Positions 14,349 through 25,767 of a stretch of DNA of 64,000 nt are shown in pieces; position 1 is the first letter of the stretch, and every line of letters starts with the position of its first letter. This DNA is from Cruorifilaria tuberocauda. Taxonomy: Eukaryota; Nematoda; Chromadorea; Rhabditida; Onchocercidae. A program made the position numbers and the translations under genes. A model generated the notes under the pieces. It was not told the origin of the DNA. It did not search any database and saw only the letters and a list, made by a program, of their open reading frames with translations. Where the stretch lies: NCBI GenBank assembly GCA_013365365.1, contig JABVXU010000008.1:62001-126000 (forward strand), written 5' to 3'.

Positions 14349-15296
14349 TCATATATAGTTATAAGCTAAATCTTTTTCGTCTGCCACAAATTGGATTTCC
14401 AACTTCACTGGTTGTTTCAGCAGTATTGAGAGAAATTCTTCAGTAAATCCAAACATCCAATATATTTCACGTATATTCAGTCTGTTCCGGTAATGAAAGA
14501 ACCCTGCTATACGGATACAGTTCCCTTGCCGTTTGATAACCAGCTGCAAAATTTATATGAATTTTTGGAATGGTAGCTGCATACTGACATAGTTTAGCGT
14601 GACAATTAATAAACATCATACCAACCTCACTTCCATCAACGGTTATGTACTCTGGGAAAAAACCACGCACGAAGCGACGGATAATATCATCTTGTGCTAT
14701 CTGAAACATCTTCAAGTTCTGAATTTGGAACTTCACTAATTTCAAGTCGGATACGCCAATCAGCAATTATCTTTTCTTTGACCATTTTACTGTTTCCAAT
14801 ATAAATCAAGTTCCTTTTATCTATAGAAAGATATAATTGGTCGAATAGACTTCCCGGTTTTAAAACATGACATACCACGACGGGTTGGCGCTGCCGAAAC
14901 GTTTCCAGATTTTGTGAATGCCATGTTAACCACGATTTTTTAACTCCAATATGATGAGGTCGGTGAGCCATTTCGTGCGTAAGCATTTGCTTTCGTCCAG
15001 TTGTCGTCTAAAAAAAAATTATCTTAATAGTTCGACTACACCAGTGCAACCATCTATAAGGACTTTCTGAGGGTAATGAGTGACTATTCTTCCATAACAG
15101 TGAAAGATCTGGGTAATTTTTCAGGTTTCTGATCTTTTAAATCATTTGTTTATTTTAATTAATAGAATAACAAAGATACCCTATATTTTCCAGCAGTATT
15201 CTTTTGAAAGGAACATGATGTTGATATAAACCTTTCAAGCTTAACAATGCTCTCAATATTTCGAAGTGAAGTCTTTGTAACGCTGATTAAGACCAT
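14349..15296 (-). CDS. mrps-24: Mitochondrial small-subunit ribosomal protein S24 (uS3m)
   Basis: Nuclear-encoded component of the mitochondrial 28S ribosomal subunit. Four exons: 15296-15180, 15007-14876, 14700-14626, 14543-14349, all phase 0, total 172 aa (human MRPS24 is 167). The N-terminus is basic and aliphatic, without acidic clusters early on, and contains RFISTS, which resembles a mitochondrial presequence processing region. The body carries the family signature AHRPHHIGVKKSWLTWHSQN (human [20 protein letters not shown]), then the IRRFVRGFFPE block and the C-terminal LVIKRQGN through VKLEIQFV. The ATG at 15296 is chosen because it opens the presequence in frame with a good GTATCT donor. 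The gene is head-to-head with the ZC3HC1-like gene, 257 bp away. Confidence 0.92.
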
Positions 15297-15553
15297 GTTG
15301 TTTGAACTTCTGTCTAGAATCCGCAAACTAATTCAGTTTTCTACGTCAGAGTGAGTGATCGCAAAATAATCAAGCAATTCCCGAATGCCATCACGAAACA
15401 CTTACACAGTCATATATTATGTCTTTCATCATCTATCTTTTACCACTTCTGCTATCGGTTGGTAATGTTGGTTTGCTTAGACTACTCATTCCTTAATTGA
15501 TGAAGAGGTATTTATGGTGGAGTTAAGGGATTAATGTTAAAGTGTAGTACAGA
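15297..15553. promoter_or_regulatory. Compact bidirectional promoter region, mrps-24 / ZC3HC1-like
   Basis: Only 257 bp separate two start codons pointing away from each other, so this segment must hold both 5' UTRs and promoters or trans-splice sites. On the plus strand a TAGTACAG acceptor-like sequence ends at 15552, two bases before the ZC3HC1-like ATG, consistent with SL trans-splicing. On the minus strand, AG sites in GAATTAG and ATTCTAG precede the mrps-24 ATG. Trans-splicing is inferred from these sites only. Confidence 0.45.
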
Positions 15554-18138
15554 ATGAATTTGAAGAGAGATGACTTCAATCGATTGAAACTAAATGCTTC
15601 AAAAATTTTCCAAAAAGTTCATGAAAAGACTCATACTCACCAACGCCGGTATGTTAAGTTAATTTGGCTACTTTTAAAATTGTTGGAAGTGCGACATGTT
15701 CTTTATTAGATAGTGAGATCATGACCGAGTACATGTCTTTATGAAGTATAAATATAAGGAAAAGGATAAAAACATTCCTTTCACCTCGTTAAGGTGCTCG
15801 TGAGATTACTTTGGAGTCTCTTGTTTTCCAGATCATCTACAAATGGAAACCGGTCAGCCTGCGGTCAGCTGGATACACGTATGAGGAAACGGCTGAGCTC
15901 TTTCACAGTATGTTAACGGATAAGTTTTTCCTAGGATGACAGAAGTTTGATTCAAATTGTTTATGAGGGTTACTTTAGACCTTTGGAACGAACATTAGTA
16001 ATACAATTGCGCAACTCAATCAGCTGAAGATATAACGTTTTCTTTTCACGACATAGTCAATTTATTTGTCATTATTAGTTATATTTCCAGCCAATGAAAT
16101 GGGCTGCCAAGCCGAATAAATTATCACCTCTAGTGTTCGCATCACACGGGTGGGTTTGTGTATCCTCAGATATGGTGCATTGTGAGGCCTGTGGTGAATA
16201 TATGAGTATTTTGATACCTTCAGTCGTGCATTCTGATGTTTGTGTTTACCAGAAATCAGTCAGGTACTTCTTTACATGTATAAATTTTCCATTGTTTTAC
16301 GTCTACATAGATTTTGTTTATTCATCATTTAAAAATTTTATTCGTCGATTCGTCAAATTTATCTTCTAGGTCTTTGAGTCATGTCTTTTTTTTCTTTATC
16401 CGCTTTTTGGTTTGCCCATATTTATTTTATTTTTTCTTCGAACAATTTTTTCTTTGCTTTTTTAATGATAATTGAAGCTCGTTGAGTTTAGTCATTATAA
16501 AATGGAAATCCTATTGTTTCAGAATGCTTGTTTCCATGATCACCACGAAACATCATGTTACATGTCCGTATAGATATACTTCTTCTGGTACGGACGATGC
16601 CATACCACTGAGCGCTCTCTGCAAAGACTTTATTAATCACAAGTAATTATGTTTTGTTGAAGAATTCAAGTGACGACAAAAAGTGAAATTTCACAGTTAA
16701 TATAAGAAATTTCTCCTGATACGTTGTCATATTATTGAGATCAAAGATATTTGTGTAACTGCGAACATAGTTGAGCTTGCGCCGTTAATACTAATTAGAC
16801 ATAAGAAGACATCATTTGCAGTGAATGAATGAACTTGTTTGTATTTTATACTTTACTGAAAAAGTGCAGATGAGTACCAAAAAAGCTAAGGTAAAAATAG
16901 TATTTATAATAAAGAATGACAATAGCACGAAATTTAATTTATAAATCACTCGAAAATTTAAGTGATGTATACGAATAGATTTTCAGAGATTCATAAAACA
17001 TTTCAAAATCTTCCGTCTCAAATGCATCCAAGTGCGGAATACTAAGTTAAAAACGAGTTATGAAATGATTTTCCTTTTGAAGTGAGTAAAAAAAGCAGAA
17101 ACATTGAAGAGGTCGAGTCCATCATACAGGAAAATAGTATTCAAAAATCATGCTCTGGATCTCTTTTTTACTGATTGTTCACAGAACGATTGCGACAATG
17201 ATGAAACTGAAAATTCTGCCTCATCTTTATATCATTTACGGGATCATAATAAATTTTACTAGAGCATATGTAATGATCAGGAAACCACCATTAAAAATAA
17301 GAATCTCATTCATTCCTTCATCTTCACCATTTAACACTCTGTGACAAATGAAAGCGAGACGAAAGAAAAAGAGAAAAAAAAAGCAAGAGACTTTTGTTGA
17401 CAGAAAAATAAGAACTCAATATGAAGAAAACAAAAATGGGATGAGCGATCTCCAGCACATCGGTTATATAACCATAACTATCATAACCATTGATTTCAGG
17501 TGTGGAATTATGAAGGAGCTTGATCTGAAACAAATTAAAGTGGACATCTCGGAAGTCTCTTCAACTATAGTTGAAACGACTGAGCAAAAGTGCAGAGCAC
17601 TCATTTGTTTTGGCTGGCAAAAAAGGTTCATTCTTCACTTTTTTATTAACAGTGTAGAGAAGACGACCACATCAGGCAGCCATTTCTGGTGGAGTAAATT
17701 CAATTATTTTCAAGAATTTTACAAATTTCAAGAAGAAACTACTACATTTTATTGCTTCATTGCAGTAAATATTTGGAAGATGCTGTAGTTTGCGTGTATT
17801 GCAACAGAACGGTAGGATTATGGCTTCTAAGAGGACATTTTTTTGATGTTGAAAAACAGCATCACAATTGGTGTACTTTTGCATCAAATATAAGCCGACA
17901 CACAGATGGATGGCAGTGTCGTCGCTTTGTACTACAATGTATCAATAGCTTAAAGGTGAATCAGTTGTAAATTTTCATTGTATTCTAGAGACCAAAAAAT
18001 GTCTTCTGAATACTATTCGGTTATCGCCATTTGAAACAAATTTTGCAGGACCTCCCTGTCACGAACTGGGCTGCTAAAGCAGAAGTTTGGAAATCAGCTA
18101 TAATGCCGAAAAATATACCACCTCTGATTAGTAAATAA
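15554..18138 (+). CDS. C3HC zinc-finger protein, NIPA/ZC3HC1-like
   Basis: Orthologue of nuclear-interacting partner of ALK (ZC3HC1), which in vertebrates is a nuclear basket/envelope-associated protein and was described as an SCF F-box-like subunit. Exons: 15554-15648, 15832-15907, 16091-16263, 16523-16642, 17500-17625, 17766-17955, 18049-18138. Phases close to 289 aa. Domain 1 (C3HC) starts at MKWAAKPNKLSPLVFASHGW, with the zinc ligand series in CEACGEY, HSDVC and KHHVTCPY. Domain 2 (Rsm1-like) begins CRALICFGWQ and continues VCVYCNRTVGLW, then HHNWCTF. Human ZC3HC1 is about 502 aa. The nematode protein lacks most of the long disordered insert between the paired cysteines of domain 2 and has only a short tail. 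A long intron (16643-17499) separates the two domains. The start is well supported, with an acceptor-like AG immediately upstream. Confidence 0.85.
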
Positions 18139-18684
18139 GAAATATATGAGTTCCCTTACGCGAAAAACTCAGCAGTTTCACCAGAAGATTTCTATTGACC
18201 AATTTGTTCAAATTATTTCGCTGAAAATACTCCATACCTTCATATACTTTAAATAACTTCCATACTTTTATACGTTAATCAAAATCTTTTGTTCAGCAAT
18301 AATTGGTTAAAATTGTTACATGTACAAGTAAAAACATAAACACAGGTAATTTGGTGAGCTGCCTAATTAGCCGACCCTGCAGAGTCGTCTAGTTGTAATG
18401 CACATGGAATTATTTACAAATAGTTTCTAGTTTTGAAAATAAAAACTGAAGATTTAAGCATACGATAGGCTCAAAAATGTCATGTTCTAAATTTGGGAGT
18501 CTATACTATCGACTAAAGAATTGCAGTCTAGATATATTTTCAACACAGTTTAAGGAGATGCTGGCGTTAACTTTTAAGAAAAACATTGATTCATGGCCCC
18601 ATTTTTCTAACAGCTACGAAGATGTATGCTTTTCCTTTAGTAAACAAATGCGTTTCAACTTTTTGCGGAGTTTCTTCATCTTAT
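18139..18684. other. Convergent intergenic region, no gene seen
   Basis: This separates the 3' ends of the ZC3HC1-like gene (plus) and the CTTNBP2-like gene (minus). It is AT-rich with only short open frames, and presumably holds the two 3' UTRs. Confidence 0.4.
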
Positions 18685-21600
18685 TTATGTGTCGTTCTTG
18701 TCATTTCGCGTCGTTACACCGAGAGCTTTGAAAATTGTACTACGTCTAGCAGCGACAGTAGATTTCGATGAAACAGGTTTACGTGCTTGTGATCCAGCAA
18801 GGACCCCATTTTTGCCATTACGTGGCAAAGAAGCGCTTCGCTTACCTGAAATTCAGCTTTAACGTACCAACTTTCTTTTAAAAATGGGATTTTTGATATC
18901 AATGGAACACAGTTTCATTTGGAATGCTGAGCAAAAAGTGCTATTTCATCTGATTTCTAACTAAACTCACGCACCTGTGTTCATTGATTCGATCACTGCA
19001 CCCAGATGCTCAATTTCAGGTTCAGCTGAGTATGTATTTTTCATCTTTTCGGAGGAATCTGATGAATCGGACATCCTCTCGCGATCACGTGATGAAGAAT
19101 GATTATTACTACCGCGCATTGTTGACAGTGTTACTGGCCGTATAGTTGTTGCCGAATGTTGTGCTTTCCTTAAGAACGTAGAAGCAGAGTTTAAATTTCT
19201 CGAAAAACAAAACCTAAAATTTGGTGCTAAATATGGGACCCTTTCAACGATGCTATTAACATTTAATTACATAAATCGTAATGACACAGTTTGTTCAGAA
19301 AAGGTAACCTAGCTGGAGGAAGTGGAGCAATAGATGAGGCTACTTGAGAAGATTGTGCTGGAAGAGGGACACGACTTTGAGGAAATCGATTACTGGCTGG
19401 AAAGGTTGAAGAAGTAGTAAGTCGGGGTCGTGTTGAATGCCTTAAATCGCTGATCGCTGACGTCAAGCCTGATGTTGTATTTTTGGATGGTGGCAAAGCA
19501 TTCGAAACACCTTTATTTGCTACAACCACAGAGCCATCGTCGGAAAATCGCAACTAAAGAAAAGATAAGTTAACAATTTTGCATACCGGCACTTTCTTAG
19601 TACTTGGTTAAAGAATGTAGTTAGGGAGCTAAGGCCTTAATCCACATTTCAAATTGCTACCATGTACGTCTCGAGATAATGAAAATTTATTTAGATAAGA
19701 TATTTAACATAGGCTCTAATTAAAAAGTAAAGTTATAGTCATATTTCAAAATGAACAATTGTAAAGTAATCACCGTGTCAACTTTAATTCATCATTTCAT
19801 AAGATGATGATGACCATTAAACTTCAAAATTCTGAAGAAATGCTATTGCAGCTGAAGCTCAATACGAAACTTTTGAATTCAAAGCTTTGTCATTAATCAA
19901 TAAATGCTTACATTATTTGCATAACTTCGAGTATTAGCAAGTATATTGGTACGCATCAAAGACAAATCTTCCTCTTGATTTCTTGCAACCTGAAATCTAT
20001 TGAGTGTGAACTTTCAGCGTAACAAAGAATTTCTGATCGATCGATGAGAATTATTTTAAAAAAGTGAAATGACCTCTTTGAGAGCCTGCACTTCGGAAAG
20101 AGCAGCGTCCAAAGCAGTACGCAGCTGATCTCTTTCGGAGCGTAGAGCAGTTACTTCTTTTCGCATTTCTGCAAGCAACGCTGTCTCTTGAGCATAGGAA
20201 GAACCTGTAAACATATTCACTGGTATCTATGCATAGAAATTAATCTATAAGTATAACAAATCTGTAATTTTGCGAATTCATATTAAGGAATCAATTACCG
20301 CGACCATTTTGAACTTTCAACTCGTGCACTTCAAATAACATTTGCTTCCGTTCATTTACTAAGAATAAAACCATCGACTTGTGATGTTCTTGTTCATCTC
20401 TTAGCTTTTTTTCCAGTCTTTCCACTTCCTTATGAGCTTTTTCACCTTCTTTCTGCTCATATTCCAGCTTAAAAACAATTATGACGTGCAGCGAATGAAA
20501 CGCAAATTAATTTTCTAAGCATAGTTTAGAAGAATCTGAATCTAAATCAACCATTTTGCCAAACAAAACATACTAAAGAAAATGAAGAAATACGTTGTAC
20601 AACTTAGTTTATTAGAGAAAAGAATACACAAGGTGTTTGAAATTATTCAATGTGTAGCTTAAATCTGTAACCACTGACAGATATTCAATAGATATTTGGA
20701 GTCTCGTCGAACCCACATGCTAAATAATTCCACGTTTTAAAATTTTCTTAGTAAAAAAGATACGTCGTAGGAAATAAGATAAACTGACAACTGTTCTTAC
20801 TCGAATGAAAAGTAGACTGAATTATAAAACATACTTGCTGACGAAGACGAGTTCGCTCATTCTCAAGAAGAACACAAAGATCATCACCCTGTGCAGCATC
20901 TGCTGCAGAACGCTGTTTTTCTTCATCTAATTCTCGTAAAATGCGTGCATGCCGCTTCTCTGCAGCTGCTAGGATCTAAAACAGAAATAATTAAAATGAA
21001 TGAAAGCAAAATTCTTTACGTCTGAAAAAATAAGGGAAGGAACAATTTCGTTAACAAATAATGAAAAAATAAAAAATATAATTTTACATCGATATTATTA
21101 TTATCATTCGTGGTTTATAAACCTTTCATTCTATATTAATTTTTTCTGCATGCTTTTGATAAGATTTGATTCCATGGTTAATCTTTCGACTAAGAATTTA
21201 GTGGGTTTCCAGTAGATTAATTCAAGTTTAGTTTGAATCTACTTTTCTTGAATCCAGCTTTCTTGTGATATAATTTTCATAAGATATAATCACGCTTTTA
21301 CCACGACCACCAAAACTTATGCTGATGAGAAAGCATAATTTGCTTTGTCTTGTCTTGTTCTAGATTTTCTTCTGTGCTTGGCGGTTGAAAGTCTATAGCC
21401 AAAAAATAGAATTGCTAGTAAAGAAGGATTACATAATGTAAGTAAACAGGTGCATATCAGTGTATTCACTGAGTGGCATTCTTTACGTCTTTTAAATTCA
21501 AAACTGACCTGTTTAGAGCGATTGTGACAGCGCCGCTGCACAGTAATTAAGCGTTCCAACTGCATCAGTTGAGTTTCGTACATGTATCCAATTGTAGATT

Positions 21601-21957
21601 CATCCACTTCATTTCCTTCATCCGCAAAACTAGAATCACGTTGCAATGCTTTAACTGGATCACTACCAGCAAGTTGTCCATATTTGGCCTCATGCAATAA
21701 TTGCTTCGCCTTTTCTGACTGAAGTTTTTAAAAATAATGATATTTCAATTTAGCAGAAAAATCTATCCGAAAAGTTATATTCTCGCTACGGATATTTGAT
21801 AATTATAGGGAGTAAAGAATGAAAGAAATTCTACCTTTAAAGCAGCTATTACGATATCACGGGCTTGGATTTCGCCTTCGAAATAGGCCAAAAGTCTCAA
21901 AAGTTCTTCAGTCGAAAAGTTTTTTCGAGCAGATTGTACAGTTAACTCGTCATCCAT
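18685..21957 (-). CDS. CTTNBP2/CTTNBP2NL-type coiled-coil protein
   Basis: Contains the cortactin-binding protein-2 N-terminal domain found in CTTNBP2, CTTNBP2NL and FILIP1. Vertebrate CTTNBP2NL is a STRIPAK-complex partner. Nine exons: 21957-21835, 21718-21509, 20975-20835, 20467-20299, 20204-20074, 19989-19912, 19553-19309, 19168-18975, 18845-18685. Phases close to 483 aa (human CTTNBP2NL 639). Residues 1-41 hold the family start EELLRLLAYFEGEIQARD; then KYGQLAGSDPVKALQRDS matches the YGxxxxxDPxxALQRD motif. Residues of about 110-270 are heptad-rich coiled coil including LRDEQEHHKSMVLFLVNERK. The C-terminal half is Ser/Pro-rich and disordered, with a proline stretch (IAPLPPAR) and a basic tail. 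The orthology class is solid; which paralogue it corresponds to is not. Confidence 0.82.
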
Positions 21958-24170
21958 GAACTCAGTTCATAAAAATTCATCAGTCGTTCTCAGATCAAGA
22001 AAGAAAATCCTGTAACTTATGACAAGCATAAAAATTTTTTATGGAATTATACTAAAAATTTTTTATGAAGAATGCGTTGAAACATCTATCCCACCTTATT
22101 CGGTAAATCTGATAAATGGTCCTACGATGCTGAACTCAGTTTCTCCAAATTTAAAAGGAAATCACTGAATAAATCCATTAGCTACATACTGAAAAGCATG
22201 CTTTTATAATAAAATTTAACATAAGGAATGTTATGAATAAGGAAAAAAACATTGCACAAATGTGTGCGAGGATCTTGAAAAACAATAGAATCTGAAAAAC
22301 CATTAACATTTATACAGAAAATCAAGTAAAAGTGAAGTACAAATGAAGAAATGGGGGAACTGATATGTACATATAAGTAATTTACGACCAGGCGAATTGA
22401 CAAACCAAAAAGTTATAAGAACTTCAGAAATAAAGATAAAAAAATTTTAATCCCAAAAATGATTGTTAAAAGCACAAAGCAAATCTAAAATTATAAATGA
22501 GTCATGAAGAATTCTTTTCCGTGTCGGTTTATCACTCAATTTTATCTTATCAGAGATTGTAGAGTATTCAATTTTACTTGATGCCCAAAAATAGTGGATT
22601 TATTTTCCTTCATTTATTGTATCGCTCTGCTCTGCTGACCTCAGACGATAGTCTGATGATCACCTGGAGATGAATGGAGTGTCGGAGAAATAACCTATTA
22701 TAAAAAAGCTAATTATCAACTAGGAAAACCAAAAAAAAAAAACTTTTTTTATATATCCAAAGATAGAACTGATAATTAATTATTTACCATAAACAAGAAT
22801 TTCTTATACTGGTTTCAATACCTGATATGTGAATTAAAGATGTACATTTTTCATAGTTGTAAAGCTTGGAGGAAATTTATTCGAAAATAATTTTGGAACA
22901 AAATGCTATGAAGTTCATCTGGAGATGGAATAATGTTAGATTCGCGATTCATTTACAATAACATCACGTCGAAAAGAATAATCAACATAGGATGGGATCA
23001 TTCCAGTTTCTTTTCATACTTTCTTCACAATCATTAAATAGAATTATAATACAGATTCACCAATATTAAAAAAGAATATTAAAAAAGCAACTTTTTATAT
23101 TTTACATCAATCAACCATATTCTTTACTTCAAAACAAACTGAACGTTTTCTAAAGCCTATTTCCTCAACGAATATCTCAAAGTTCCAGATATTTCCAGCA
23201 TCAATCCAAAATCGACCCATCGTTATTAACCTACACTGACAGACGTTCTAGAAAGAGAAAAGCAAAAAGCGAGAGTCAATGCAAAAGTATTAATAAAGAT
23301 CGCTATTAACATTGATGAGTCAAGCTTGATTCTAAATAACTAACCCTCACAGTACAGAAGTGAGACTAACTTTGGTGACAAAAAGTTCGTAACCACCAAT
23401 CCGAACAACCGCACAGAAACGATACTATTACAACATATATTATTCATATTTTATTTTTGCTTACTTATTTACTAGCTATCGATAATTCACCATTTGATAA
23501 ATTTATGCAAATATACAATAACTTCATACCATAAAATTTAAGTTGATCCAAGGAAAACGTCAACTATTCGTCGTGATGTATCCTCACGAGCTGTTGGCCT
23601 TACTTGTGAGAAAACACATCATCTACATGTCTCACCACAGTTACCTACAACCACGATACTAATATAGATAGACACGCACCTTATTTCCGAAAGAGTTACT
23701 TGCAAACCAAAGCCGTTTCAGATTTCCGCGGTTCAGTTCATGTGACAGAATGATGTGTACAGTAGGTGTGTTAGTAATGAAACTAGTACGGAAGCTTTAG
23801 TCGTGGATAGTGGAAAATTCCCTCTCCTTCGACCTTTTACATATTCCACTTAAGCTCTGAATTGAAGTGTTGGAATTAATAGTCACCATTACATCGAAAT
23901 TCAAAAGAGATGAGGCTTTTCCAGCACTTCTTCTCTTGAAAATTTGAACCAAAATGACATTGTAGATTCAATCCGATTAAGAAATACTTAAAGGACGGTC
24001 GGACGAGGTTCAAGAAGTATGCAGTGCCAACTAGTATTTTTTTCCTTAAGAATTACATTTTTTAAGGGAAGTCCTGATGTGCTGGCAAAAAAAAGGAATT
24101 TTATATAAATATGTTTAGAAAAAAATTACTAATGCTTGTGAGTAGAGCAAAGATAGGAACAGTACAGGAG
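21958..24170. other. 2.2-kb AT-rich intergenic region
   Basis: It lies between the start of the CTTNBP2-like gene and the 3' end of rab-28, both on minus, so it should contain the promoter of the former and the 3' UTR of the latter. On the minus strand an AG (CTGAG) lies a few bases before the ATG at 21957 and could accept a spliced leader. No open frame has recognisable similarity. A/T homopolymer runs occur near 22730-22750. Confidence 0.4.
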
Positions 24171-25767
24171 TCACATCACTGAGCAAACAGTCGTATTACG
24201 AGATTGATCAGTTCTAAGTTGTCGCTGTGATACTTTTGATTCTACTTCCGTTGGTGTTGTAACGGAAGCTTTCACAACAATGATATCCCCTTCTGTATCG
24301 CTTTGTTCTAACGGAATTCCAAGGATTTCAGCAGCTGTTTTCCTATAAATGTATAATTTTCTGAGAATTGAACTTTTTTCTTGGTTAAAGAAACGTTTTA
24401 TAAGAATATGAAACGCTTCATAAGGATATTTTATGTCTTGAATGATTTGGTTGGATACGTAATAAAAAAAAAACAATGAAAATCGCACTTTAAATAACCA
24501 ACACAAAAGCCTAATGAGAATCCATTTGCTGGACGGATTATAGTTAGTTGAAGCTATCTTTCACTCGAAAAGAATAAAATTTTGAAATTTACCTAAACAT
24601 AAGCATAACACTGTCACCAGTTTTCGCTGATACGTAATAACTGGACATCCCATATTGCAATGCGAATTTGGTGTGCCTTTCAATACGAATAACTCGACGG
24701 TGTTCCAGATCTGTTTTATTACCAACAAGCATCAGTACAACCGGCTGAAATGTGCTAAAGACTTGAACCACAAACTTTTTATCTGTAAAAAATTGAATGT
24801 TGAAGATTTGATAATATTTAGTGGAAAATTATATTATCATAGAATGGAATTTGGTGACTGCCTCTACATATCTTTAAATCATTAATCTTTTCGTAAACGG
24901 TTGCATGTGAAAACAGGTTGAATCTGTTTCATTTTGCATGATTTTTTGTTTTATAATTTTCCAGGAATGATGTTTTGCAACTTCAAGCTAAAGAAGTGTG
25001 ATCATCACATCTGTTCTATTCAGCCTCTGAAAAAAAAGGAATTGACATCAAGACATAATGTAAGTTGTCTCGTATATTTACTTTTTCCTGAGCTTTAGTA
25101 ACTTTCTTGATGATATTAATCCAGTCTTCCAGATTTTCAAAACTAGAGCTGTTGGTAACATCGTAAACAACAACGGCTCCCTGCGCACCGTTGATATATT
25201 TTTCAAGCATTGGACTTGCGATACTTTGTCCTCCAATATCCCAAATCTATAAATTATTAGTATACTAGCGCTAGCGCAATATTTAAATAAAAATTGAATT
25301 TTTGAAACAAGATTTTACATCGGATGATTTTGGAATGCCCAATGATAGCTTCAAATCTATTTCTATTAAAAGACGTTGAATTTTTTGATATACAAGAAAA
25401 TATATGAAATATGATAAAATTTACTCGCCTGCAAAAGGACAGAGATATTGCCTGGCAAAGTCAACGTTCTGGTAAAGAAATCCAGACCCACAGTCTGTAA
25501 ATACTTGGTTAAAGTTCATATTATAAACAGCAAAAAGCAGCTGTCCGAAATTGATGAAGTAATTCATTCAAGGAAAAAAAGGTCCTGAAATAATGTAACC
25601 AACAAGATTAATGGTGAGAAATATGGAAAAGTGGAAACCTGCTGGTATTGTCGTCCGAAATTATCCTGAGCAAATCGCACACAAAGTGATGTTTTGCCAC
25701 TAGCGCCGTCGCCACATACCACTATTTTGATACTTTTCTGAATCGGGGCTTCTTCATCCCACTCCAT
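24171..25767 (-). CDS. rab-28: Rab28 small GTPase
   Basis: Ras-superfamily GTPase of the divergent Rab28 class, which works at the cilium base with the BBSome/IFT system in worms and in photoreceptors. Exons: 25767-25639, 25494-25429, 25246-25082, 24744-24593, 24342-24171. Total 227 aa (human 221). G-motifs are all present: GDGASGKT (P-loop), TVGLDFF (switch I), WDIGGQ (the Rab28-specific form of WDTAGQ), GNKTDLEH and VSAKTGDS. The C-terminus ends CSVM, a CaaX box predicted to be farnesylated, as in Rab28 rather than the double-geranylgeranylated Rabs. The second intron has a GC donor (GCGAGT). An AG sits directly before the ATG on the minus strand (AAGGCCAG) and may be a trans-splice acceptor. 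An X-box-like site lies about 300 bp upstream. Confidence 0.95.
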
